Below, in pieces: positions 1 to 8,259 of a stretch of 28,342 bases of DNA (positions within the stretch are counted from its first letter, which is position 1; each line of letters starts with the position of its first letter). The notes beneath the pieces were generated by a model. It was not told the DNA's origin and did no database searches. It worked only from the letters and a program-made list of their open reading frames with translations. The stretch covers positions 1 to 28,342 of the forward strand of contig JAEDDX010000035.1 in the NCBI GenBank assembly GCA_016293615.1. Direction: 5' to 3'. The position numbers were made by a program, and so were the translations under genes. The DNA comes from Acetatifactor sp. GTDB taxonomy: Bacteria > Bacillota > Clostridia > Lachnospirales > Lachnospiraceae.

Positions 1-310
1 GGGGCTGGGTTCATGTAGATTCAGAGAAACGGAAAAACCGCATGTAATTTTCGGGGCTGGGTTCATGCAGAATCAGAGAAACAGAAAATCTGCATGTAAT
101 TTCCGGGGCTGGACTCATGCGGAATTGGAGAAACGGATTATCTGCATGTGATTTTCGGGGCTGGGTTCATGCAGAATCAGAGAAATGGACAATCCGCATG
201 TATTTTCCGGGGTTAGGTTCATGCAGAATATGAGAAACTGCGAAACTGCATATGATTTCCTGTCCGAACAACATGCAGAATTCAGAAAACAGTGAATCTG
301 CATGTAATTG
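1..310. repeat. Tandem array of 52-bp hairpin-forming units
   Basis: Five full units of exactly 52 bp start at 1, 53, 105, 157 and 209, each opening with GGGGCTGGGTTCATG or a near variant, followed by a degenerate sixth (261-310). Within a unit CATGCAGA is followed about 17 bases later by TCTGCATG, so each can fold into an 8-bp stem; the loop keeps AGAGAAACGG. The best-kept stem is in unit 2 (53-104); in other units some stem positions vary on both sides. The period is not a multiple of three and frames do not stay open, so this is not coding. The array probably continues beyond the left edge. Function unknown. Confidence 0.9.
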
Positions 311-541
311 AACTGACATGTGCCGCTGTGACAAATGTCAGGAGAGAGTGCGGCTGCAACCGACAGACAGAACTTAGGCGCAGAATATATCTCTGCCGTA
401 ACCGGCAGCCGGCAGTCAGACACCGGGTCACAATTTTTAAAGAATTTTTTTATTTTTTCATTAGAAAGTGGACACAGTTTGGACATATTTTCTGTGTAGA
501 ATATCGATCAGATAGTTGAGAAACTCACTATCTCCCCCCTC
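311..541. other. Non-coding spacer between repeat array and terminator
   Basis: No protein with a recognisable family or good ribosome-binding site is present. Short inverted repeats are visible: CTGACAT (313-319) with ATGTCAG (335-341), and GATAG at 511 with CTATC at 527. An A/T-rich tract lies at 430-460. I see no clear promoter. Confidence 0.5.
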
Positions 542-585
542 ATAAAAAAGCAAAATGCCATGGTGAAAGCCATGGCATTTTGCTT
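542..585 (-). terminator. Strong stem-loop, terminator for leftward transcription
   Basis: A perfect 16-bp stem pairs 548-563 with 570-585 around the six-base loop TGAAAG. The plus strand has six A at 544-549 on the left side, which is a U-tract if the transcript runs leftward; on the right the sequence is GTGTAAATA with no U-tract. It therefore best fits intrinsic termination of a minus-strand transcript, although no minus-strand gene is recognised to its right. Confidence 0.75.
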
Positions 586-855
586 GTGTAAATATCAGGC
601 AATCAAAGCCGCGGTCTCCTGTACATGCGGAGGAGACGACTCATACAACCGCGATACGCGGCCAAAACCCGGAAGCAAAAAATGGCAAAGGCTTTATCAT
701 ACGCTCTTTTCGCAAGTCAGTTCCCGGCAGGTCTGCCGCCGGATCGGCCGAACTTCGGGGAAAAAACAATTCCGAAAACAGAGTAAAAATATGTGGTAGA
801 AACTCTAAGAATATAGTAAAATAGTATGATAGACCATCGACAGGAGGAGAAGACG
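586..855. other. Hairpin-rich intergenic region upstream of murE; possible structured RNA
   Basis: No credible ORF. Several G/C-rich stems are visible: GTCTCCT (614-620) with AGGAGAC (631-637); CCGCG (649-653) with CGCGG (657-661); GGCAG (726-730) with CTGCC (733-737). ACCGCG at 648-653 could instead pair with CGCGGT at 610-615, giving two mutually exclusive folds. Together with the leftward terminator this could be a minus-strand small RNA or a murE leader, but I cannot match it to a known RNA family. An A/T-rich stretch at 811-830 (TATAGT, TAGTAT) is the likeliest murE -10 area; no convincing -35 is seen. Confidence 0.35.
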
Positions 856-2334
856 ATGAAACTGAGAGAATTGTTGGAAGGTCTTACCTATGAGTGTATT
901 CAGGGAAGCGTTGACACAGAAGTGGAAGCTGTGGTGAGCGATTCCAGAAAGATAAAAGAACACTGCCTGTTTTCATGCATCAGGGGGGCAGTGTTTGACG
1001 GACATGATTTTGCCGCACAGGCTTGTGAACTGGGAGCGTGCGTGCTGGTGGTGTCGGAGGATGTGAGTGCGGCAGTTGCCGGCAGGGAAGTTACGGTCAT
1101 TCGCGTGGAGGACACCCGATATGCACACGCCTTTCTTTCGGCCGCCTGGTTCGGGCATCCCGCGAAGAAACTGAAGGTCATTGGGATCACCGGCACCAAG
1201 GGCAAGACGACGACCACTTATCTGGTGAAGGCTATCCTTGAGAACGCAGGGATACGCTGCGGTCTGATCGGTACCGTCGAGACCATCATCGGGGAGACTG
1301 TGATTCCTGCAAAGAATACCACACCGGAATCTTATGTCCTGCAGGAATCCTTTGCAAGGATGGTTGAGGCCGGGATGGAGGCAGTCGTCATGGAGGTTTC
1401 CTCGCAGGCGCTGATGCAGCACCGCACCCAGGGCTTTACCTTTGATTTTGGAATCTTTACGAACTTAGAGCAGGACCACATCGGACCGAATGAACATGCA
1501 AGCTTTGAAGAGTATCTGGAATGCAAGGGGAGACTGTTCAGACAATGTAAGGTCGGTATCGTAAACGGTGATGATACCCATGTACAACAGGTTACGCAGG
1601 GTCACACCTGCGAGCTGGAAACATTTGGACTCGGCGAAGGAAATATGCTACGCGCACTGAATTTGAGACTGGTGCGGGACGGCGGCAGACTCGGCGTGGC
1701 ATTTGATACGACGGGGCTGTGCAGCCTTTCTGTGGAGGTGGCCGCCCCCGGCAGATTCAGTGTGTACAATGCACTCTGTGCCATCGCAATCTGCAGACAC
1801 TTCAAGGTGGAGCCCGCACAGATCCGGAAAGCGCTGGCGGAAGCGAAGGTGAAGGGCCGCATTGAGAGAGTGCCTGTTTCCGAGCAGTTTACAGTCCTGA
1901 TCGACTATGCACACAACGCCATGGCTTTGAAAAGCCTGCTTGCGACCTTAAGGGAATACGGCCCCGGGAGACTGGTATGCCTGTTCGGCTGCGGAGGGAA
2001 TCGTTCCAGACTGCGCAGATTTGAGATGGGCGAGGTCAGCGGCAAACTGGCGGACCTGACCATTATCACCTCCGACAATCCCCGGGATGAGGAACCGCAG
2101 GATATCATCCGTGATATCAGGACGGGAATAGAGAAGACGGACGGAGCATTTGTGGAGATCTGTGACAGAAGAGAAGCCATCGCTTATGCGATCTCTCATG
2201 CGCAGAAGGGTGATATCGTTGTCCTTGCCGGCAAGGGGCACGAGGATTATCAGGAGATCTGCGGTGTAAAGCATCCCATGGATGAGAGAGTCATCATCCG
2301 CGAGCTGTTAGACGGCGGATTACAACATATCTAA
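856..2334 (+). CDS. murE: UDP-N-acetylmuramoyl-tripeptide synthetase (meso-DAP adding)
   Basis: Mur ligase of 492 residues that adds the third amino acid of the peptidoglycan stem peptide to UDP-MurNAc-L-Ala-D-Glu in the cytoplasm, using ATP. An N-terminal Mur domain is followed by the P-loop GITGTKGKTTT (about residues 110-120), the central ATPase domain and the C-terminal domain. The DNPR motif (407-410) is the signature of ligases that use meso-diaminopimelate rather than lysine, so a DAP-type wall is inferred. I chose the ATG at 856 because AGGAGG at 842-847 sits eight bases upstream; an in-frame ATG at 826 lacks a ribosome-binding site and would add ten non-conserved residues. priA follows 12 bases later, so the two are probably co-transcribed. 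Confidence 0.95.
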   Translation: MKLRELLEGLTYECIQGSVDTEVEAVVSDSRKIKEHCLFSCIRGAVFDGHDFAAQACELGACVLVVSEDVSAAVAGREVTVIRVEDTRYAHAFLSAAWFGHPAKKLKVIGITGTKGKTTTTYLVKAILENAGIRCGLIGTVETIIGETVIPAKNTTPESYVLQESFARMVEAGMEAVVMEVSSQALMQHRTQGFTFDFGIFTNLEQDHIGPNEHASFEEYLECKGRLFRQCKVGIVNGDDTHVQQVTQGHTCELETFGLGEGNMLRALNLRLVRDGGRLGVAFDTTGLCSLSVEVAAPGRFSVYNALCAIAICRHFKVEPAQIRKALAEAKVKGRIERVPVSEQFTVLIDYAHNAMALKSLLATLREYGPGRLVCLFGCGGNRSRLRRFEMGEVSGKLADLTIITSDNPRDEEPQDIIRDIRTGIEKTDGAFVEICDRREAIAYAISHAQKGDIVVLAGKGHEDYQEICGVKHPMDERVIIRELLDGGLQHI

Positions 2335-2346
2335 GGAGAAAGTCTG

Positions 2347-4599
2347 ATGTTGGCTTATGCAGATATCATAGTGGATATTTCCCATGAAAAACTGGATAGA
2401 CCGTTTCAATACAGGATTCCGGAGCAGCTGCTTGACAAACTGGAGACCGGCATGTGCGTGGCGATTCCCTTCGGAGCCGGCAACAAGCTGATTCAGGGCT
2501 ATGTCGTCGGAATCGGCACCGAGTGCAAATTTGACCCGGACAGAATCAAGGATATCGCCGGTATTGTGAAAAACGGTGTCGGCATGGAACATAACAGTAT
2601 CGCGCTCGCCGCCTGGATCCGCAGAAACTACGGCTCCACCATGATACAGGCGCTCAAAACGGTGGTTCCCGCGAAACAGTCCGTGAAGAAGCTGGAACAC
2701 AGGACGATCGTGCGGAATATGACCGCGGAGGAGATCACCTCCCTGTTGGGCGAGGCACTTCGGAAAAAACAGGTCGCAAAGGCCAGACTCTTACAGGAAC
2801 TGTCCGCGCAGGAGAGCATTCCGTATGAGTGGATCACCGGGAAGCTGGGCGTGTCGGCCCAGGCGGTGAGAGGGCTGGAGAAAACAGGCGTTATAAAAAT
2901 CGTCAGCACGACCTCGTTCCGCAACCCGGTTCATCTGGAGAATCACGCGGAAAAGCGAAAGCAGTTGAGCCCCGGGCAGCAGGAGATTGCGGACACAGTG
3001 ATGAAAGAGTATCAGGAGGGGCATCCCGGCACCTACTTGATACACGGTATCACCGGAAGCGGCAAGACCGAAGTCTATATGGACATTATCGAGAGAATGG
3101 TTGCTCTGGGAAAGCAGGCGATCGTTCTGATTCCGGAGATTGCCTTAACCTACCAGACCCTGCTTCGGTTTTACAGGCGCTTCGGCGACCGGGTCAGCGT
3201 CATGAATTCCACCCTTTCGCCCGGTGAAAAGTATGACCAGTGCGAGCGGGCGAAAAACGGTGAGATCGATGTGATCATCGGACCGCGCTCGGCTCTGTTT
3301 ACTCCTTTTCCGAACCTCGGCGTGATTGTGATGGATGAGGAGCATGAGGGCAGCTATAAGAGCGAATCGACGCCGAAATACCATGCCAGAGAGACGGCGA
3401 TGGAGATCGCGAGGCTAAGCGGTGCAAGTCTGGTGCTCGGCTCCGCAACCCCTTCGCTGGAGGCGTATTTCAGGGCGCAGAACGGAGAGTATCGGCTGTT
3501 TACCCTGACCGAGAGGCTGACGGGCGGACGTCTGCCCGAGGTTTCCGTGGTGGATTTAAGACAGGAGCTGAAGGAGGGCAACCGTTCCATCTTCAGCAGA
3601 AAGCTGCAGAGTCTGCTGGCGGACAGGCTGGATAAGGGGGAGCAGAGTATTTTGTTCCTAAACAGGCGCGGATATGCGGGTTTTATCTCGTGCAGGGCCT
3701 GCGGAGAGGTGATGAAATGCCCGCACTGCGATGTGTCACTGTCAGAGCACAGGGATGGGCGGCTTAGGTGTCATTACTGTAACTACAGTGAACCCAAGCC
3801 GGTGAATTGTCCGAAGTGCGGCTCAAAATATATCAGCGGATTCCGCGCGGGTACCCAGCAGATCGAAGAAAAGGTGAAGGAACTGTTTCCGGGAGTGCGC
3901 ACGCTTCGCATGGACGGTGACACGACCAAAACCAAGGAAAGCTACGAGCAGATTCTTTCGGCCTTCTCCAATGGGGAGGCAGATGTGCTGATCGGCACGC
4001 AGATGATCGTAAAAGGACATGATTTCCCGAATGTGACCCTCGTCGGCGTGCTGGCTGCGGATCTGTCCCTGGGCGCGAACGACTATCGCTGTGCGGAGAG
4101 AACCTTCCAGCTGCTGACGCAGGCAGTGGGGAGGGCAGGTCGTGGCGAGAAACCGGGAGAGGCAGTCATCCAGACCTATCAGCCGGAGCATTATGCGGTC
4201 GTACATGCCGCGGCCCAGGATTTTGTGGGCTTTTACAACGAGGAGATACTCTACCGTGAGATGGCAGAGTATCCGCCTGCGTCGCATATGCTCGCGGTAC
4301 AGATCTTTGCGAAGAATGAGCAGGCAGGGGCCGGACTTGCCGATACGCTGGCCGGGTTGGTGAAACAGACGCCGCTCCTGTCCGCGGCGGGGAAAAAGCG
4401 CCCGGAAGTGGTGCTGCTCGGACCGTCTGCGGCGACCATCGGAAAAATTAATGATATTTTCAGATTTGTTTTCTATCTCAAATGTGCAAAATATGATAAA
4501 CTGGTCAGTATAAAGGATATGCTGGAAGAAAAGATACAGGGCATGCAGCTGAAGTCGGAGCTCGTGCAGTTCGATTTTGACCCGATGAATACCATGTAG
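2347..4599 (+). CDS. priA: Primosomal protein N' (replication restart helicase PriA)
   Basis: 750-residue superfamily 2 DNA helicase that recognises stalled or collapsed forks and reloads the replisome. The sequence shows an N-terminal DNA-binding region, Walker A GITGSGKTE (from residue 234), the DEEH box (330-333), a zinc-binding insert with eight cysteines (C449 onward: CRACG, CPHC, CHYC, CPKCG), then helicase motifs including GTQMIVKGHDFP and QAVGRAGRG. The length is normal for the family. It begins behind AAGGAGAAAGTCTG, 12 bases after murE. The def gene follows after a short gap, the usual priA-def-fmt order of Firmicutes. Confidence 0.97.
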   Translation: MLAYADIIVDISHEKLDRPFQYRIPEQLLDKLETGMCVAIPFGAGNKLIQGYVVGIGTECKFDPDRIKDIAGIVKNGVGMEHNSIALAAWIRRNYGSTMIQALKTVVPAKQSVKKLEHRTIVRNMTAEEITSLLGEALRKKQVAKARLLQELSAQESIPYEWITGKLGVSAQAVRGLEKTGVIKIVSTTSFRNPVHLENHAEKRKQLSPGQQEIADTVMKEYQEGHPGTYLIHGITGSGKTEVYMDIIERMVALGKQAIVLIPEIALTYQTLLRFYRRFGDRVSVMNSTLSPGEKYDQCERAKNGEIDVIIGPRSALFTPFPNLGVIVMDEEHEGSYKSESTPKYHARETAMEIARLSGASLVLGSATPSLEAYFRAQNGEYRLFTLTERLTGGRLPEVSVVDLRQELKEGNRSIFSRKLQSLLADRLDKGEQSILFLNRRGYAGFISCRACGEVMKCPHCDVSLSEHRDGRLRCHYCNYSEPKPVNCPKCGSKYISGFRAGTQQIEEKVKELFPGVRTLRMDGDTTKTKESYEQILSAFSNGEADVLIGTQMIVKGHDFPNVTLVGVLAADLSLGANDYRCAERTFQLLTQAVGRAGRGEKPGEAVIQTYQPEHYAVVHAAAQDFVGFYNEEILYREMAEYPPASHMLAVQIFAKNEQAGAGLADTLAGLVKQTPLLSAAGKKRPEVVLLGPSAATIGKINDIFRFVFYLKCAKYDKLVSIKDMLEEKIQGMQLKSELVQFDFDPMNTM

Positions 4600-4652
4600 G
4601 GAAACACATGCCTGAAAAAGGAAGGAGAGCCGCGCAGGCGGCGAGAGAAACT

Positions 4653-5150
4653 ATGGCAATCAGAAACATTCGTGAAATGGGCGATGAGGTATTGACGAAA
4701 AAATGTAAGGAAGTCACAGAGATGACGCCCAGAATCCGGAATCTGATCGAGGATATGCTCGAGACAATGTATGAGGCAAACGGCGTGGGACTTGCGGCGC
4801 CTCAGGTGGGTATCTTAAAAAGAATCGTTGTCATCGACACGACCGGAGAGAACCCCTATGTATTGATCAACCCCAGAATCGTGGAGACGAGCGGCGAACA
4901 GACGGGACAGGAGGGATGCTTAAGCGTACCGGGCAAGTCCGGCGTGGTGACCCGCCCGAACTATGTCAAGGCGGTTGCCCTGGATGCCAACATGAATCCC
5001 TTCGAGCTGGAGGGAACCGAACTCCTGGCAAGGGCGATCTGCCACGAGCTCGATCATCTCGACGGACATCTCTATGTAGAGAAGGTGGAAGGAAACCTCA
5101 TGGATGTCAGGTATGATGACGACGAAGAAGAGGACGAGGACGGGGAGTAA
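4653..5150 (+). CDS. def: Peptide deformylase
   Basis: Iron or zinc metalloenzyme removing the formyl group from the N-terminal methionine of new proteins. All three family motifs are visible: GVGLAAPQVG, QEGCLSVPG (metal-binding Cys) and HELDHLDG (two metal-binding His and catalytic Glu). The product ends in an acidic tail rich in Asp and Glu. The start is uncertain: the ATG at 4653 gives the usual MAIRNIREMGD beginning and 165 residues, whereas the in-frame ATG at 4608 adds 15 basic residues with no family support. GGAAGGAG at 4620-4627 lies 25 bases before 4653, farther than usual; GCGAGAGAAACT is nearer but weak. fmt follows, pairing deformylation with formylation. Confidence 0.95.
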   Translation: MAIRNIREMGDEVLTKKCKEVTEMTPRIRNLIEDMLETMYEANGVGLAAPQVGILKRIVVIDTTGENPYVLINPRIVETSGEQTGQEGCLSVPGKSGVVTRPNYVKAVALDANMNPFELEGTELLARAICHELDHLDGHLYVEKVEGNLMDVRYDDDEEEDEDGE

Positions 5151-5191
5151 GATTCAAAGACTACACTTATGAGACAGAAAGGGGACTTTCC

Positions 5192-6139
5192 ATGAAAATC
5201 GTTTTTATGGGTACGCCGGATTATGCGGCAGAAGCGCTGCGCGCATTGATTCGCGCGGGACATACCATCACTGCTGTGGTAACGCAGCCTGATAAGGCAA
5301 AGGGCAGAAGCGGCCAGCTGATGCCGCCTCCCGTGAAGGTCTGCGCCATGGAGCATGACATTCCCGTGCTCCAGCCGAAGCGGATTAGGACGCCGGAATC
5401 GATGACTGAGCTTAAGACTTATGAGGCGGATGTCTATGTGGTCGCAGCGTTCGGACAGATCCTTTCGCAGGAGATACTGGATATTCCGCCCTATGGGTGT
5501 CTGAACATCCATGCCTCCCTCCTGCCGAAGTATCGCGGTTCTTCGCCCATTCAGCATGTGATTGTGGACGGCGAGGAGAAGACAGGCATTACCATCATGC
5601 AGATGGACGCCGGGATTGATACGGGCGACATGCTATATAAGAAAGAGATTGCCATCGCAGCCGACGATACTTATGAGACCCTGCATGATAAGCTCATGGT
5701 GCTCGGCGGAGAGGCAATTGTGGAGGCGATCGATCTGATGCTGCAGGGGAAACTTGTCCCCGAGAAGCAGGACGAGTCGCAAAGCAGCTATGTTTCCATG
5801 ATCCGCAAGGAGATGGGAGAGATTCACTTTACGGACAGCGCGCGGAAAATCGACCGCCTGATCCGCGGCATGAATCCCTGGCCCAGCGCGTTTACTTCTT
5901 ATCACGGAAAGCAGCTGAAAATCTGGAAGGCAGTTTGTGAGGAAGAAGACAGCACGGGAGAACCCGGAGAGATCGTCGCCGTGACCAGGGACAGCATCCG
6001 GGTTGCCGCCGGCGAAGGATGTCTCACGATTCTGGAGCTGCAGCTTGAGGGCAAGAAGAGGATGTCAGCCCATGACTTTTTGCTCGGAGTAAAGATGCGG
6101 CCCGGAGAGAGACTGGGACAACAGGCGAAAGGAGAGTAG
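5192..6139 (+). CDS. fmt: Methionyl-tRNA formyltransferase
   Basis: Formylates Met-tRNAfMet with 10-formyl-tetrahydrofolate for translation initiation. 315 residues, the normal length. The N-terminal Rossmann-type formyltransferase domain starts MKIVFMGTPDYAAEAL and carries the catalytic-loop motif HASLLPKYRGSSPIQ followed by TGITIMQMDAGIDTGDM; the C-terminal OB-like tRNA-binding domain occupies about residues 205-310. AAAGGGG upstream of the ATG is a reasonable ribosome-binding site. It lies 41 bases after def and almost abuts the metallopeptidase gene (2 bases), indicating one operon. Confidence 0.97.
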   Translation: MKIVFMGTPDYAAEALRALIRAGHTITAVVTQPDKAKGRSGQLMPPPVKVCAMEHDIPVLQPKRIRTPESMTELKTYEADVYVVAAFGQILSQEILDIPPYGCLNIHASLLPKYRGSSPIQHVIVDGEEKTGITIMQMDAGIDTGDMLYKKEIAIAADDTYETLHDKLMVLGGEAIVEAIDLMLQGKLVPEKQDESQSSYVSMIRKEMGEIHFTDSARKIDRLIRGMNPWPSAFTSYHGKQLKIWKAVCEEEDSTGEPGEIVAVTRDSIRVAAGEGCLTILELQLEGKKRMSAHDFLLGVKMRPGERLGQQAKGE

Positions 6140-6141
6140 CT

Positions 6142-6834
6142 ATGTATTTCTATGACTGGACCTATATTCTGGTGCTCATCGGTGTGGTGATCTGCCTGGC
6201 GGCCAGCGCGAATGTCAAAGCTGTCATGCGAAAGTACAGCGAAGTGTACAATTCAACCGGTCTGACCGGCGCTGAGGCGGCAAGACGGATTCTGAACAAC
6301 GAGGGCTTATACAATGTACAGATAGAGTGTCTTTCCTCCGATGATGGAGACCATTATGACCCGAGAACCAATACGGTGCGCCTTTCTTACGGGAACTTCA
6401 ACGGTGCTTCCGTGACGGCAGTGGGCGTAGCGGCGCACGAGTGCGGGCATGCCATCCAGCATGCAAAGGGATACACGCCCCTGACCATCAGAAGCTCGAT
6501 GGTCCCCGTAGTCAACATCGGAAGCAGACTTGGAATTCCCATCATTCTGCTGGGCGTATTGTTGAGTTACAACGAGACGCTGATTCAGATCGGTATCCTG
6601 GCGTTTTCCCTTTCTCTGTTGTTCCAGCTTGTGACCCTGCCTGTGGAATTCAACGCTTCCCGAAGGGCCGTTGCCGTGATCGATCAGTATGGCTTAATGT
6701 CCGTGCAGGAGAACAAGGGCTGCAGGAAAGTATTGTTTGCCGCGGCGCTGACCTATGTCGCATCGGTTGCCGCTTCGGCGCTGCAGGTGTTGAGGCTGGT
6801 GCTCCTGTTCGGCGGCGGACGAAGAAGGAAGTAA
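6142..6834 (+). CDS. YugP-type membrane zinc metallopeptidase
   Basis: 230-residue membrane protein of the neutral zinc metallopeptidase family typified by Bacillus YugP. A membrane segment (about 6-23) precedes a soluble part with the zinc-binding HECGH motif (H99, E100, H103); further hydrophobic segments lie at about 120-165 and 200-222. The VEFNASRRAV segment between them is conserved in the family and may supply the third zinc ligand. Natural substrates are not established. The start follows GGAGAGTAGCT from the end of fmt. Insertion of this gene between fmt and rsmB is, to my knowledge, common in Clostridia; a role in membrane protein quality control is only inference. Confidence 0.88.
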   Translation: MYFYDWTYILVLIGVVICLAASANVKAVMRKYSEVYNSTGLTGAEAARRILNNEGLYNVQIECLSSDDGDHYDPRTNTVRLSYGNFNGASVTAVGVAAHECGHAIQHAKGYTPLTIRSSMVPVVNIGSRLGIPIILLGVLLSYNETLIQIGILAFSLSLLFQLVTLPVEFNASRRAVAVIDQYGLMSVQENKGCRKVLFAAALTYVASVAASALQVLRLVLLFGGGRRRK

Positions 6835-6837
6835 AGT

Positions 6838-8247
6838 ATGGCGGACAACAGTAGAGAGATCATTCTGGACACCTTGTTGGAGCTGGAGAGAGGACAACAG
6901 TTCTCCAACCGTCTGGTCAAGGCTGTCCTGGACAAATATGATTATCTGGACACCAGGGACAAGGCGTTTATCAAGCGCGTGACGGAAGGTACCGTGGAGA
7001 GAAAGCAGGAACTGGACTATTACCTGAATGCGTTCTCCTCTGTGCCTGTGCACAAAATGAAACCCCTGATCAGGTGCCTGCTCCGCATGAGTGTGTATCA
7101 GCTCCTCTATATGGAGAGCGTGCCGGACAGCGCCGTGTGCAATGAGGCGTGCAAGCTGGCTGTGAAGAGAAAGTTTGGCAATCTCAAGGGCTTTGTCAAC
7201 GGTGTGCTTCGGACCGTCTCCAGGCACAAAGAGAACTTACCGCTGCCGGACCGGACGAAGGAGCCGGTAACCTTCCTTGCCATCCGTTATTCCATGCCCG
7301 AGTGGCTGGTGCGGTTCTGGCTGGAGGAGTATGGGGAAGAAATGACGGAGCAACTTCTGGCAGGTCTTCTGGAGGTCCATCCCGTGTCGATCCGACTAAG
7401 GGACAGCCTCCCGGCACCCGAGAAGGAGCGTCTCCTGGAGGAAATGCGCGCGCTGGGAGTTCAGCTGACGCAGAGCAGATATCTGCCAAATCTGTATTTT
7501 ATGAAAAACAGTGACAATGTCAGCACCTTGCCCGGTTTTGCCCAAGGGCTTTGGACGATTCAGGATGTCAGCTCGGCACTTGCGGTGGAAGCGGCAGGAA
7601 TCAGGAAGGGTGACTTTGTCATCGACGCCTGCGCGGCACCCGGCGGGAAGACGGTGGCAGCAGCCCAGAAGGCGAAGCAGGTCCTCGCCCGCGATATATC
7701 TGAGGAAAAGGTGGCACTGATTCAGGAAAATCTGGACAGAATGGAAGCAGGGAATGTCCGCGTACAGGTGTGGGACGCCAACGACCACGACGCAGACTGC
7801 GACGGCAAGGCGGATGTGCTGATTCTGGATGTGCCCTGCTCGGGCCTTGGTATCATCGGAAAGAAGAGAGACATCAAATATAAAACCTCCCGGGATCAGC
7901 TGGAAGAATTGACCATATTGCAAAAGAATATCATAAAGGCCTGCACTTCTTATGTAAAACCGGGCGGAACCCTTCTCTACAGTACCTGCACCATCAACCG
8001 GGCAGAGAATGAAGAAATGGTACGGTTTCTCACAGAACAGCTCGGCTTCCTTCCGCAGTCTCTGGAGGGCAGAATCCCCGACAGACTGCTGCAGGAGAAG
8101 AATGACACCCTGGAGCGCAGGATGGCGGCAGGAAAAGATTGTTTCCTGTCCGAGAGGGAGCAGGCTGCCTGTATCCAGCTTCTGCCGGGATACATGGAGT
8201 CGGACGGCTTCTTCTTCGCAGTCTTCAGACGGCCGGAGGAACAGTAA
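6838..8247 (+). CDS. rsmB: 16S rRNA (cytosine-967-C5) methyltransferase RsmB
   Basis: SAM-dependent m5C methyltransferase of 469 residues that modifies C967 of 16S rRNA. The N-terminal part (about 1-140) is the NusB-like RNA-binding domain. The catalytic domain shows the SAM-binding DACAAPGGKT, the motif IV DVPCSGLG (Cys334) and the motif VI YSTCTIN (Cys384), the two cysteines used by m5C enzymes for release and nucleophilic attack. The gene starts 3 bases after the metallopeptidase stop and ends 12 bases before rlmN, so translation of the block is probably coupled. Confidence 0.96.
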   Translation: MADNSREIILDTLLELERGQQFSNRLVKAVLDKYDYLDTRDKAFIKRVTEGTVERKQELDYYLNAFSSVPVHKMKPLIRCLLRMSVYQLLYMESVPDSAVCNEACKLAVKRKFGNLKGFVNGVLRTVSRHKENLPLPDRTKEPVTFLAIRYSMPEWLVRFWLEEYGEEMTEQLLAGLLEVHPVSIRLRDSLPAPEKERLLEEMRALGVQLTQSRYLPNLYFMKNSDNVSTLPGFAQGLWTIQDVSSALAVEAAGIRKGDFVIDACAAPGGKTVAAAQKAKQVLARDISEEKVALIQENLDRMEAGNVRVQVWDANDHDADCDGKADVLILDVPCSGLGIIGKKRDIKYKTSRDQLEELTILQKNIIKACTSYVKPGGTLLYSTCTINRAENEEMVRFLTEQLGFLPQSLEGRIPDRLLQEKNDTLERRMAAGKDCFLSEREQAACIQLLPGYMESDGFFFAVFRRPEEQ

Positions 8248-8259
8248 AGGATTGTTGTC

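Noticed and set aside
1..310. CRISPR array
   Set aside because: The whole 52-bp unit is conserved, with no variable spacers, and no cas genes are present.
115..486. 123-residue minus-strand open frame over the 52-bp array
   Set aside because: It reads across non-coding repeats whose period is not a multiple of three; no conserved domain and no good ribosome-binding site.
710..765. SRP RNA, tmRNA or T-box leader upstream of murE
   Set aside because: The diagnostic conserved strings of these RNAs are absent; only generic hairpins are visible.
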